Shown here: piece by piece, positions 33,726 to 41,751 of the stretch
How the letters are laid out: the number at the start of each line of letters is the position of its first letter
How positions within the stretch are numbered: position 1 is the first letter of the stretch
Origin: Mixta intestinalis
Lineage (GTDB): Bacteria > Pseudomonadota > Gammaproteobacteria > Enterobacterales > Enterobacteriaceae
Length of the DNA stretch: 64,000 bases
NCBI RefSeq assembly: GCF_009914055.1
Contig: NZ_CP028271.1
Coordinates: 4,402,001 to 4,466,000, forward strand
Direction: 5' to 3'
Notes under the pieces: generated by a model
Database searches by the model: none
Told to the model about the DNA's origin: nothing
Seen by the model: the letters and a program-made list of their open reading frames with translations, nothing else
Made by a program: the position numbers and the translations under genes

Positions 33726-34640
33726 ATGGCTGTTCCTACTTACGATAAATTTATAGAGCCAGTACTCCGTTTTCTGGCAGGTAAACCTGAGGGCGTACCA
33801 GCTCGTGATGCGCATGAAGCTGCGGCAGATGCTCTTAATCTTGATGATGATCAGCGAGCAGAAGTGATAGCCAGTGGTCAGTTGGTTTATAAAAATCGGG
33901 CAGGCTGGGCACATGATCGTCTGAAGCGAGCTGGATTATCGCAAAGTTTATCCAGAGGGAAATGGTGCTTAACGCCAGAAGGGATTAAATGGGTACAGGT
34001 CCATACCCAGCCACTCACCGAAGAAGAAGTGAACCACTTGGCTTTTGATTTCATGAACGTGAAGTTAAAACAGCAGCCAGATGCTGTCGATCTTGATCCA
34101 AGACCAGCGGCACCGAACCAGGAAGAGCTGGCAAAAAGCAGCCCTGACGATCGTCTTGACCAAGCGTTAAAAGAGCTGCGGGATGCTGTTGCTGATGAGT
34201 TACTGGAGAACTTGTTGCAGGTATCTCCGGCGCGTTTTGAGGTTATCGTACTGGATGTACTTCATCGTCTGGGATATGGCGGACATCGGGATGATCTTCA
34301 GCGTGTAGGCGGTACTGGAGATGGTGGCATCGACGGCATTATTTCGCTTGATAAATTGGGTCTAGAAAAAGTTTACGTGCAGGCTAAGCGCTGGCAGAAC
34401 ACAGTTGGTCGCCCTGAACTCCAGGCGTTTTATGGTGCGCTGGCGGGACAAAAGGCCAAACGTGGCGTGTTTATCACCACTTCCGGTTTTACTTCTCAGG
34501 CGCGAGATTTTGCCCATTCCGTTGAGGGAATGGTGCTGGTTGATGGCGAACGTTTAGTTCATTTGATGATTGAAAACGAGGTTGGCGTTTCCTCTCGTTT
34601 GGTTAAAGTGCCTAAACTTGACATGGATTACTTTGAGTAA
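33726..34640 (+). CDS. mrr: Mrr restriction endonuclease (methylated DNA)
   Basis: A 304-residue protein, the length of E. coli Mrr. The N-terminal winged-helix domain (MAVPTYDKFIEPVLRFLAGKP; AGWAHDRLKRAGLSQSLSRGKWCLT) is followed by the Mrr_cat nuclease: FEVIVLDVLHRLGYG, RVGGTGDGGIDGII with Asp203, and VYVQAKRW with Gln219-x-Lys221. Mrr cleaves DNA carrying certain methylated bases and causes damage when triggered by foreign methyltransferases. Being next to hsd genes recalls the E. coli immigration control region. It has its own intergenic region, so it is probably transcribed alone. Confidence 0.92.
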   Translation: MAVPTYDKFIEPVLRFLAGKPEGVPARDAHEAAADALNLDDDQRAEVIASGQLVYKNRAGWAHDRLKRAGLSQSLSRGKWCLTPEGIKWVQVHTQPLTEEEVNHLAFDFMNVKLKQQPDAVDLDPRPAAPNQEELAKSSPDDRLDQALKELRDAVADELLENLLQVSPARFEVIVLDVLHRLGYGGHRDDLQRVGGTGDGGIDGIISLDKLGLEKVYVQAKRWQNTVGRPELQAFYGALAGQKAKRGVFITTSGFTSQARDFAHSVEGMVLVDGERLVHLMIENEVGVSSRLVKVPKLDMDYFE

Positions 34641-34806
34641 TGAGTCCGCCTTAGCCAGAGTGTAAGCTCTGGCTGTTTTCAAGAAATAATACCTCTTTTG
34701 AGATATTTTAGTTTATGCTATTAGTACCATTAAGTGTCTATAGGTAATCTTATCGAGTAAGAGCATTGCTAGATTTTCAGAATGGAATATAATAGGCTTA
34801 ACGGAA

Positions 34807-35496
34807 ATGTCGATAAGCTTTGGTATTATGATAACGCACTTTACTAATAAATTCGAAAAGCTTTTATCTATAGTAAGTTCTAATTCATTTCATTTAAGGT
34901 ATTGTAGTGAATATTTTGGTGACAAAAATGGGCGGGTGATTTCTAATGCCGCCCATCCCATGGTTTCATTTAGCGGATATGATCCTCACGAATTACCAAT
35001 GAAACGGATAACATATGGCGGCTATGGAATATCGCTTAACAAAAGATGGGCGTTAACAAACGGAATAACGCCTGTGAACTATATAGCAAAAAATTCACCA
35101 GTTGCATTAGGTCTTATAGCGTTATTAAGGGCCCGGCAGTTGAAACAATTGCCCGGTCAACTTAGATTACCAGTAATGCAATTGAAGTGTTTTACAAAAC
35201 ATGTATATGGTTATAACAGCTATTTTGGCTGTGATGATTTTGATTTCGAGTATGAAAAAGAATGGCGGTATGTACCAACCAGTAAACAAATTAAAAAGAA
35301 TCTGATTTCTATTAATTTTTCTGCTTATGAAAGGAGAAAAGATTTTTATAATAACAAGATAAAAATATTCCCTCTTTTGTTTTTATATGATGATGTTAAG
35401 TTTGTATATGTACAAAACGAATACGAGCGAAAGGAAATTATATCCCTTTCTGGATTGTATGATGAAAAGGTTCTTATTTCGCCCTGGGGAGTTTAA
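34807..35496 (+). CDS. AbiGi-like abortive infection protein
   Basis: A 229-residue protein similar to the lactococcal AbiGi family: ITHFTNKFEKLLSIVSSNSFHLRYCSEYFG, PMVSFSGYDPHELPMK, YGGYGISLNKRWALTNGITPVNYI, and the late acidic FEYEKEWRYVP. In AbiG systems the partner AbiGii is the nucleotidyltransferase toxin and AbiGi the antitoxin; I see no AbiGii here, so this copy is alone. The gene is very AT-rich. The ATG at 34807 follows AACGGAA closely; an alternative start is the ATG at 34828. Confidence 0.65.
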   Translation: MSISFGIMITHFTNKFEKLLSIVSSNSFHLRYCSEYFGDKNGRVISNAAHPMVSFSGYDPHELPMKRITYGGYGISLNKRWALTNGITPVNYIAKNSPVALGLIALLRARQLKQLPGQLRLPVMQLKCFTKHVYGYNSYFGCDDFDFEYEKEWRYVPTSKQIKKNLISINFSAYERRKDFYNNKIKIFPLLFLYDDVKFVYVQNEYERKEIISLSGLYDEKVLISPWGV

Positions 35497-35497
35497 A

Positions 35498-35797
35498 AGA
35501 ATATACTATACTAATATATTAAGTTGAATTATTTACTCTTATAATAAAAAGGTTATCTTCCAGGGGGGGGGATTGGAGGAGCATGATAAAAATCTACTCG
35601 AAGAAGAAAAATTGATAAGGACAAAAAATATAATAACAGTATTGATCAGGTGTGACATTCTATATTTATCTCAGCGGCAGTCATGTCAAAAGATGCCCTT
35701 GTTTGTAATGCAATCTAACTTTCATTAGATGATTAAGGCATTAAAGTGTGTGATATATTAAATATATTAGTGTTGATAGCTTACAGGTTTTTTAATT
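35498..35797. other. Intergenic region between AbiGi and the retron
   Basis: AT-rich, with a run of nine G at 35565-35573 and no supported gene. The retron reverse transcriptase frame ends at its right edge. Confidence 0.4.
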
Positions 35798-35970
35798 TTA
35801 TAAAGAAAAATCTACCCAAGGTAATGAGTTGAATTCATTCCGGAATTTATTTCCCATGTTTGAGTCTATGGAATAAATATATCCTATTACTCCCGATAGA
35901 TAGTTGTGGAAGCCAATAACTGAACGGAAACCACGCGTTTTACAATGAATTGCGATACCATTTTTTTTTT
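35798..35970 (-). other. Out-of-frame C-terminal domain of the retron reverse transcriptase
   Basis: Reading nine instead of ten A at 35961-35970 continues the protein as KNGIAIHCKTRGFRSVIG, then FHNYLSGVIGYIYSIDS and NKFRNEFNSLPWVDFSL, ending at TAA (35800-35798). The segment GIAIHCKTRGFRSVIGFHNYLSG matches the thumb-end pattern of retron enzymes (GIxxHxxRxGFRSxxxFxxxLxG). It is too well conserved to be chance. Confidence 0.8.
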
Positions 35971-36935
35971 GCGTAATACAGATGCATTCTAACTGAATCC
36001 CTTATTTCTTTAGGTATCCTTGGTGTGTCATTATTTACATTAAGCCCAGTAAGAACTTTTCTAGCCCCTGGCGGAATTAGCCTCGTTTTTTTGCTGTTAT
36101 CAGAAAAACCATATCCATGAAGAATTTTAGATATTTCTTTTTTGATGTGTAATGCGCTTTTTCTACATCCCATTGGTAAAGAAAAACATATATCGTCAGC
36201 ATAACGACTGTAAGTAGCGCCTTCAGATATTGCAAGCGATGTTAGTTGCTTATCGAGACCGATACAAACCAAATTCGATAATGCAGGGCTTGTGGGTGCT
36301 CCCTGTGGTAAGCTGCCCACAAATTTTGAATCATAACCAGTGATTGTATGTTCATTATTAGTGTTACACCACCTTTTTCCCTTTCTTTTGGGGGTTACTC
36401 GTGTGCATAATCTTGCCATTTCGAAGGATAAGAGTTTTGGATATCCTAGATTTAGAAAAACATCAAAAACTTGGCGCTCACTTATATTGCCAAAAAAATC
36501 TTTAATATCAATTTTAATCAACCAGCCTGAACCGCAATGACGTTGTGCATGCTGGATTATTTTTCTTTTCGGGACATAAGCATATGCAGCAGCGTGAGGA
36601 ATAACTCTATTAAGTATATTTTGGTTTATCCAATACTGCACAGCCATAAGTGCAGGAGTAGGAATGGAAATCCAACGTTTTCCTCCGGTCCTTTTCGAAA
36701 TTGAAAAGTTTTTATATGGGAAGTCTTTTCGTTCTAGTTCATTACGGCTTACAAAACCGTGTAAGTCAGAATATAAAGTATGAGATAAATTGGCTAAATG
36801 TGCTAGAGAAAAAACTACAGGAAGGTTTCTTTCATTGATTGTTTCCCCTTGCTCGACTAAGCGTGTCAAATAGTGAGAATCATATCCTTTAGATAAACCT
36901 TCCTTACGAAAAAGGTTGGGGTTCCATTGAGTCAC
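35940..36935 (-). CDS. Retron reverse transcriptase (frame interrupted near its end)
   Basis: A retron-type reverse transcriptase. Seen motifs: DIKDFF (143-148), SLPQGAPTSPALSNL with QGAPTSP at 211-217, the catalytic SRYADD (YADD 245-248), and VLTGLNV (294-300), the VTG-type motif of retron enzymes. The start is GTG at 36935, preceded by GAGGTGAAGTAA; no in-frame ATG is nearby. After residue 320 the frame runs through ten A (35961-35970) and stops 8 codons later with WYRNSL. The family-like C-terminus continues in another frame to 35798, so the full protein would have about 378 residues. Either a slippage event, a mutation or a base-count error is involved. Confidence 0.85.
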   Translation of the reverse strand: MTQWNPNLFRKEGLSKGYDSHYLTRLVEQGETINERNLPVVFSLAHLANLSHTLYSDLHGFVSRNELERKDFPYKNFSISKRTGGKRWISIPTPALMAVQYWINQNILNRVIPHAAAYAYVPKRKIIQHAQRHCGSGWLIKIDIKDFFGNISERQVFDVFLNLGYPKLLSFEMARLCTRVTPKRKGKRWCNTNNEHTITGYDSKFVGSLPQGAPTSPALSNLVCIGLDKQLTSLAISEGATYSRYADDICFSLPMGCRKSALHIKKEISKILHGYGFSDNSKKTRLIPPGARKVLTGLNVNNDTPRIPKEIRDSVRMHLYYAKKKWYRNSL

Positions 36936-37184
36936 TTACTTCACCTCACGTAAGTGAGGTCGTGATGCGCGCGTTTGCGCACAGGCTTCGTTGCCCCCAG
37001 AGCAAAAGAACGCGCGCAAACGTGCACATCACTACTCACTCTGGCGAAGGCTACTACAAAGAGCGACGGAATCCGTGCTCGTTGGCATCCTATCAAACCA
37101 TTCAAACGGAATCGTAGGCTGCCAATGGCAGTTGATACACTATATATGTATCTACCACAACTAAGTTTCACGACGGAACCCCAA
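36916..37184 (-). ncRNA. Retron msr-msd noncoding RNA
   Basis: On the minus strand, a1 (TTGGGGTTCC, 37184-37175) and a2 (GGAACCCCAA, 36925-36916) are perfectly complementary over 10 nt, the usual closing stem. The msr part has three hairpins: GATACA/TGTATC (37134-37152), CTGCC/GGCAG (37119-37131) and GAGC-ACGG/CCGT-GCTC (37061-37080). The msd part is a long hairpin: arms 37014-37032 and 36962-36980 pair at 17 of 19 positions plus one G-U. A last hairpin ACCTCAC-TTAC-GTGAGGT (36943-36960) holds the SD of the reverse transcriptase. Both ends overlap coding sequence: a1 the effector's last codons, a2 the enzyme's first codons. Confidence 0.8.
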
Positions 37185-38357
37185 AAAACTTGAAGGATAA
37201 AAATTAATCTCTTTGCGCTTTATGTTACTCTTTTTAGGCGCTTTTGCAAGTCGATTAATAATGTCATGTCCGAAACGAGTGATCTTGTTTTGTTGATCAA
37301 TGGCTCCTCCATCATACAACTCACGCACAAAATCACAAAGTTCATCTGGTGTAAGGAGCATGATATTACAAATTCTTTGCGTATCATATCCGTCAGCAAT
37401 AAGTGTTAATAACAGAACTCGTTGACACATTCTTTTATCGAATTTATGAATGTTATCAAGAAAATTTAATGCTAACTCATAACGTCGTTGATTCCAAAAA
37501 AAGTCTGCAATAGAAGTTTTTATCAAAGCAGGGTCAAATAAATCATAGGCTTCTTTGGGAATGCTTCGATTAGGGAATAAAGGTCGCCATTTAACACCCT
37601 TTTTCTTAGTAGGACATAACCAAAAAATTAATGGTGCGTTATTTGGACAACCGTATTGAAATATAATTGGGCTAGCTAACCCACCATAACCAAATGTTTG
37701 GCTGGGTGAGCCGAGGTGTGCCCCATATTTTGTTAAAACTTCCCGTGTGCTTTTATATTGCAGCAAAAAAGATTTATTAATGGTTATGTTAACCTTGATT
37801 TGTGATTTGGATAAAGAGCGAATATTATGCAGTATTTTATTTATGCCTGGTTCGTGTGCGGCAAAGGAAATAAGCCAAATCTTACACCACCCTCTCGAAA
37901 TCCAGGATTTAATGGACGGTGAAACTGTATTTCTCCATGACTTAATGAAACGATCTCCTGTACCAATGAAATCATCTACAAAAATTATATGTTTTACTCT
38001 CTTTTGCCGCATAGAGTCCAGTCGTGGTGTTAGTTCTACATATTTTGGTAAATTTCTTTCTAAATTTTTTAATGAGTGAGCGATTCGTCCAGCGCTGTCA
38101 TTAGGAAGTTTGATGTCTTTATCTTTATTAAATTCATTAATAAAAGGCTTACTGACTGGGAATAATGCAATGGCAACCTTTCCATCTTTAGTAATAATTT
38201 CTTGAAGCAAATTGTTTACAGAGTTTTGCAGCCAAAGCTCAACTTCCTCAAAACCAACGAAACGCATATTGCTTAGCATCTGTTCAACAACGTATACATC
38301 CGGAGTGGAAAATTGAGAAATCCATTCTCTTATAAATGGAAGCTCTTCTAATTTCAT
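37161..38357 (-). CDS. Retron effector: phosphoribosyltransferase-like domain plus winged helix
   Basis: A 398-residue protein directly upstream of the retron RNA. Residues about 40-260 form a phosphoribosyltransferase-like domain: VAIALFPVSKPFI, then HIIFVDDFIGTGDRFIKSW (123-141), which is the PRPP-loop pattern of that fold, and IWLISFAAHEPGI. Residues about 305-385 look like a winged helix (RVLLLTLIADGYDTQRICNIMLLTPDELCDFVRELYDGGAIDQ). In the published retron classification, as I remember it, a PRTase-like plus helix-turn-helix partner defines one type (type III). The effector would be held inactive by the reverse transcriptase-msDNA complex and released on infection (family inference). The stop lies within the msr-msd RNA. 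Confidence 0.75.
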   Translation of the reverse strand: MKLEELPFIREWISQFSTPDVYVVEQMLSNMRFVGFEEVELWLQNSVNNLLQEIITKDGKVAIALFPVSKPFINEFNKDKDIKLPNDSAGRIAHSLKNLERNLPKYVELTPRLDSMRQKRVKHIIFVDDFIGTGDRFIKSWRNTVSPSIKSWISRGWCKIWLISFAAHEPGINKILHNIRSLSKSQIKVNITINKSFLLQYKSTREVLTKYGAHLGSPSQTFGYGGLASPIIFQYGCPNNAPLIFWLCPTKKKGVKWRPLFPNRSIPKEAYDLFDPALIKTSIADFFWNQRRYELALNFLDNIHKFDKRMCQRVLLLTLIADGYDTQRICNIMLLTPDELCDFVRELYDGGAIDQQNKITRFGHDIINRLAKAPKKSNIKRKEINFYPSSFLGFRRET

Positions 38358-38577
38358 TATTAACCCTATAAATTAAATACGAATCATAAAAATACGGAAT
38401 AGTGCTCTATTACCATAGATTAGCAGAAAAAAAGCCATTATAAGTATGGTTTTTTTGTGATACTGCTCACTTGTATAACTGATTTGGTGAGACTCAGCAT
38501 CTGGCGGAGTGAGAATGTCCGTTTCATGCTCAGAACTGATTACTCATCATATTTGATACTTAATAGGCAAAATCGTG

Positions 38578-39234
38578 TTAGCCACTGTGGTGGTGCATTT
38601 TATAAGCACTTACTATTTGTTGGCAGGCGTCATCATGGAAGAGGTCCGTGGTCATGACAACGGAGTAAATATCGTAATCATTTACCAGCTTATTTGCATT
38701 TAAACGGACATCATCTTCTGGCCGAAAGAATGCTTCGTCTGTGTCAACAATGAATGCCAAATCTGTTCGTTGGGTTGTTTGCTCTACGAGGTATCCAGCG
38801 ATTTCTTTCTCAGTCGTAATCTCTAGCCAGACCACTCTGGGCATTTGAACAATCCTTACCGATACAATTTCTGGACGTATATATAAAGGATATTTTTCTC
38901 TAAGCCGTTGTGTTATATCTTCGGCCACATACTGTTCAGTGGAGTTTTGAAGGGGGGTTGCCAGCTGAATTAGTAACGCAACGGCCTTGTCGAGTGGGTA
39001 GCGGAAAAACTCGCGTGCCGCATTAACTCGAAAATCATTCAATTCATTATGTACCATAGCCTCGAGAGCTTCATGTTGTTCAGCAAAAAGCTCAAAAGCA
39101 ACTTGAAACGGTGTTGGTACTCCAGTGGAAAAGAGCTCACGCGCACGCATGCGTGAGTCGCGTAGCGTTCGACCGATTTTAATTAATCCTGGCATGCTTG
39201 GGTTGATTAAAATGTATACATATCCAGGGGCCAT
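38578..39234 (-). CDS. GIY-YIG nuclease family protein (T5orf172/MUG113-like)
   Basis: A 218-residue protein with an N-terminal GIY-YIG nuclease domain: YVYILINPSMPGLIKIGRTLRDSRMRARELFSTGVPTPFQV, then the glutamate-bearing EALEAMVHNELNDFRVNAAREFF. The GVYILxN-x-IKIGxTxxxxxRxxxL pattern is that of the T5orf172/MUG113 subgroup. The C-terminal 100 residues are not recognised. It is the last gene of a leftward cluster with an unknown gene, a zinc-ribbon gene and a RHIM-like gene, with gaps of 37, 27 and -4 bp. A defence or DNA-processing role is inference. Confidence 0.8.
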   Translation of the reverse strand: MAPGYVYILINPSMPGLIKIGRTLRDSRMRARELFSTGVPTPFQVAFELFAEQHEALEAMVHNELNDFRVNAAREFFRYPLDKAVALLIQLATPLQNSTEQYVAEDITQRLREKYPLYIRPEIVSVRIVQMPRVVWLEITTEKEIAGYLVEQTTQRTDLAFIVDTDEAFFRPEDDVRLNANKLVNDYDIYSVVMTTDLFHDDACQQIVSAYKMHHHSG

Positions 39235-39271
39235 AAATATTTCTCCTTTTTATAAATTTAGTATCCTACTG

Positions 39272-40246
39272 TTAATCCAAATCATTATCTTCAGAAGAGT
39301 TGAGTTCGTAGTAAATCGCCAATTGTCGCAGGCTTGATATCTCAAGGTTGATAACTGGATTGCCAGCTCGGTCTTTTTTTTCGGAAACTTCTGGGTTTAA
39401 CAAAAAGACACGAAAATATCTCACATTCCCTGTTGATAATATTTCATCAATATAATGACTAAATCTTCCTTTCTCCATAAGGTTCTTATCGATATACAGA
39501 CGAATTGGTTTATCGTTATGTTTATCGAAGAAGTGAACGAGAAAGCCACGACCATAGCGTTTAACCAAATGACCACCGCCGAAAATGACGCCTGCGTATT
39601 GGTTTTTTAGCCCTTTCTGAATATGCGCTATGTATTCATGGAAATAAACCTTCCCGTAGTTTGTAACTCTTAGTCTTAATGTTCTGAACTCGTCGTATGT
39701 AAGAGTTTTCTTGGCTTCTTGCCAAGTGTCTACCAGGCGCTGTAGCTGGTTAGTTCGTGTATAACGGCTCCACTTGTGGGATTTATCGTTAGACAAATCA
39801 TTGTCTTTGACGAGATGGTTTACCTGCGAAAGTGATGTCTGTTGTCCAGATTTTTCTTGCCCAGAATCTCTCTCATCAGTACAAGGATCGAAGCAATTGA
39901 TAAAATCATTTAGCTTCTGCCTTGCCTTTCTTTCTCTGTAGTCAACTTCTGTTTCACTAGCCTGACGGGGCTGGTTAGCTTCCTCAGAAAATCGCATCCA
40001 TTCACATCCCAGATTATGGGGGTGTGGAGAACGAAAATGTGCAACTTTGAATTTTTCACCATCTTCCGCTTTGACATGGTAATTAACACCACTAATGGTG
40101 ACGTTGCAGTTGCGATCGCTGCAGGAGAAAGTAAATCGTTGTCTGTCTTGCGGTTTTTTTGAAAAGAATTCTGTTCTTGCTTCATCAATCGATAAACATC
40201 GATCTAACTCATGGCAATAAGCAAAAAGTACTTTGGTCCTTGACAT
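39272..40246 (-). CDS. Unknown protein in the GIY-YIG / zinc-ribbon cluster
   Basis: A 324-residue protein I do not recognise. The N-terminal 90 residues have Cys/His pairs (FSCSDRNCNVTISG; HFRSPHPHNLGCEWM) that could bind zinc, in a layout like the N-terminus of CoiA-type proteins. The middle is charged and low in complexity. The C-terminal third (YAGVIFGGGHLVKRYGRGFLVHFFDKHNDKPIRLYIDKNLMEKG) looks like a beta-rich domain. I start at the ATG at 40246, preceded by GGAGAAC, not the in-frame TTG at 40261. It is 37 bp from the GIY-YIG gene and 27 bp from the zinc-ribbon gene, so a shared operon is likely. Confidence 0.6.
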   Translation of the reverse strand: MSRTKVLFAYCHELDRCLSIDEARTEFFSKKPQDRQRFTFSCSDRNCNVTISGVNYHVKAEDGEKFKVAHFRSPHPHNLGCEWMRFSEEANQPRQASETEVDYRERKARQKLNDFINCFDPCTDERDSGQEKSGQQTSLSQVNHLVKDNDLSNDKSHKWSRYTRTNQLQRLVDTWQEAKKTLTYDEFRTLRLRVTNYGKVYFHEYIAHIQKGLKNQYAGVIFGGGHLVKRYGRGFLVHFFDKHNDKPIRLYIDKNLMEKGRFSHYIDEILSTGNVRYFRVFLLNPEVSEKKDRAGNPVINLEISSLRQLAIYYELNSSEDNDLD

Positions 40247-40273
40247 ACGTTCTCCATGCAACTTTTGTTACAG

Positions 40274-40546
40274 TCACTTTATCTTTATGAATTTACTGTT
40301 TTTAAAAGATTTAAACAGATCTTTCGTCATCTGTTCAAATAGTTCATCAGCATACTCTTCAGCTATTTCCATACCTTTCGATTTAGCAACGATGAGCAGA
40401 GATGTGACGTCATTTTCCCTCCCGCAGTTGGCACAAACGACAAAGCTATGACTTGGGGGGGAGTAACCCTCGCAAGGTAAGGCAAACTGTTCCGAACGGC
40501 AGAATGCACAGCGCAATCGGATCGTTTTTTTAAGGTCTTCCATCAT
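40274..40546 (-). CDS. ECs_2282-like zinc-ribbon protein
   Basis: A 90-residue protein with two Cys pairs, IRLRCAFCRSEQF and FVVCANCGRENDVTSLL, spaced as in a zinc ribbon, followed by a helical tail (AEEYADELFEQMTKDLFKSFKN). The pattern fits the family annotated after ECs_2282. It overlaps the upstream RHIM-like gene by 4 bp (ATGA), so the two are made together. Function is unknown. Confidence 0.7.
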   Translation of the reverse strand: MMEDLKKTIRLRCAFCRSEQFALPCEGYSPPSHSFVVCANCGRENDVTSLLIVAKSKGMEIAEEYADELFEQMTKDLFKSFKNSKFIKIK

Positions 40547-41085
40547 CCCATCAGACCAGGAAGAGAACCAGCAAGACCGCCGACAATAGAACCAACCAAA
40601 GGATGTTCCAAAAATTTCGCCAGGCGGTTTTTGGCTTCCTGCTTTTCTTCATCAGAAGCGGAGGATTTCTCGATCTGCTGAAGTAATTGATTAAATACAT
40701 TGTGAATGTTTTGCGTATTACCGTTACCAACCTGTGCAGGCCCATGAACATTTAACGTTGCGATTTGCATGCTGGCCCCTAACTCGTAAGAGCGATTTTT
40801 TCCGTGTTTGATTGATATAGCACGACTCTGACCCTCTTCTGTCAAGGATACATGCTCAAAATCTCCATAGTCCTTACGTAATAGAGAGCGGGAATGGCAA
40901 ATATTGATAATTTTGAACAAATACTCTTCCCGCCAGTGAAGCAACTCGTCTAAAGCAATGCGATCACTCTGGCCCGTTTCGAATCCAAATGTAACGGTTT
41001 TTATTGTTTCACCAAGATTCTCCATGTCATCGTTCATGTATGTCAAAAGTGCATCTATATCTGACTGAATTTTCTCTGCGTCCAT
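40543..41085 (-). CDS. Protein with winged-helix-like N-terminus and RHIM-like motif
   Basis: A 180-residue protein, first of the leftward cluster. Residues about 45-95 look like a winged helix (HVSLTEEGQSRAISIKHG). Residues 107-131 contain ATLNVHGPAQVGNGNTQNI, which resembles the RHIM amyloid core (I/V-Q-V/I-G-D/N-x-N; human RIPK3 has VQVGDNN). The end is a helix (EEKQEAKNRLAKFLEHPLVG) and a Gly-rich hydrophobic tail (SIVGGLAGSLPGLM). RHIM-like and other amyloid signalling motifs are described in bacterial immune proteins, usually linking a sensor to an effector. No such function is shown here; the motif match is by eye. Confidence 0.6.
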   Translation of the reverse strand: MDAEKIQSDIDALLTYMNDDMENLGETIKTVTFGFETGQSDRIALDELLHWREEYLFKIINICHSRSLLRKDYGDFEHVSLTEEGQSRAISIKHGKNRSYELGASMQIATLNVHGPAQVGNGNTQNIHNVFNQLLQQIEKSSASDEEKQEAKNRLAKFLEHPLVGSIVGGLAGSLPGLMG

Positions 41086-41751
41086 TTATTACCTTACTTA
41101 TTAGTGGATTGAAACGGTATTCATAGATATCCCCCTAAAAAGGGATATGGAGTGAGCAGTTTAACTTCCCGGTTCGATTATGCCGGAATGCAGAGTTTAA
41201 GGAATGTGATTTCCATCACATTAAGGGACGGCTCTATTCTACATCACATTGATCTTCAATACTTTATACGAGTAAGTACTTTTATTGGTTGTCGGCTGGT
41301 GTTTTTTTGCAATGTTGCTCGGTTAGTTCAGTAGAGCAAATTGTTATTGTCTGAATCGCTTGGATATCCTAAATCTGTATTAAATTAACGAAGTGCGTTC
41401 GAAGGATTTGTCATTGATAATGGCCAATCGGCTTATGCTTCCCTACTTTTTGTAAATAATGAAAATGTATTGATTCATTTATAACTATTTTCAGAACTAA
41501 ATCATTTTCGTGAGCAGCAGATATTCCCTTTCTGACAATGCGGAATGCGACAGGTTGTGTCGTTTTTTTGATGATGACTTCGCGCAGGAGCCAACTAATT
41601 AATTTATATTTCAAAGCATTAGATGGCTGTAGTTACCCCTACCATTTTTTCAATCCACCTTCCTTTAGTACGACATAACGTGTCGAACTAGTACGTCATA
41701 ATATCCCATATCAATATCTGGTTATTTTGGGAGTTCAGGACTGTTCTCACC
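41086..41751. other. Divergent intergenic region
   Basis: A 666-bp region between the leftward RHIM-like cluster and the rightward WYL gene. It has an inverted repeat ATATCCC/GGGATAT (41127-41148) and a CRP-like site at 41203-41222. Short frames exist on both strands (for example 41411-41614, minus) but none has a ribosome site or family character. Nothing else was recognised. Confidence 0.4.
41203..41222. promoter_or_regulatory. CRP-like palindrome
   Basis: AATGTGATTTCCATCACATT is a perfect match to TGTGA-N6-TCACA with symmetric flanks, the CRP consensus. It lies 118 bp upstream of the RHIM-like gene and 530 bp upstream of the WYL gene; a second half-site (ATCACATTGATC) follows at 41240-41251. 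Confidence 0.5.

Noticed and set aside
35565..35573. Run of nine G between AbiGi and the retron
   Set aside because: Not in a coding frame; could be phase-variable in principle but no promoter or gene depends on it visibly.
41411..41614. Short minus-strand frame in the divergent intergenic region
   Set aside because: No ribosome site, no recognisable domain.
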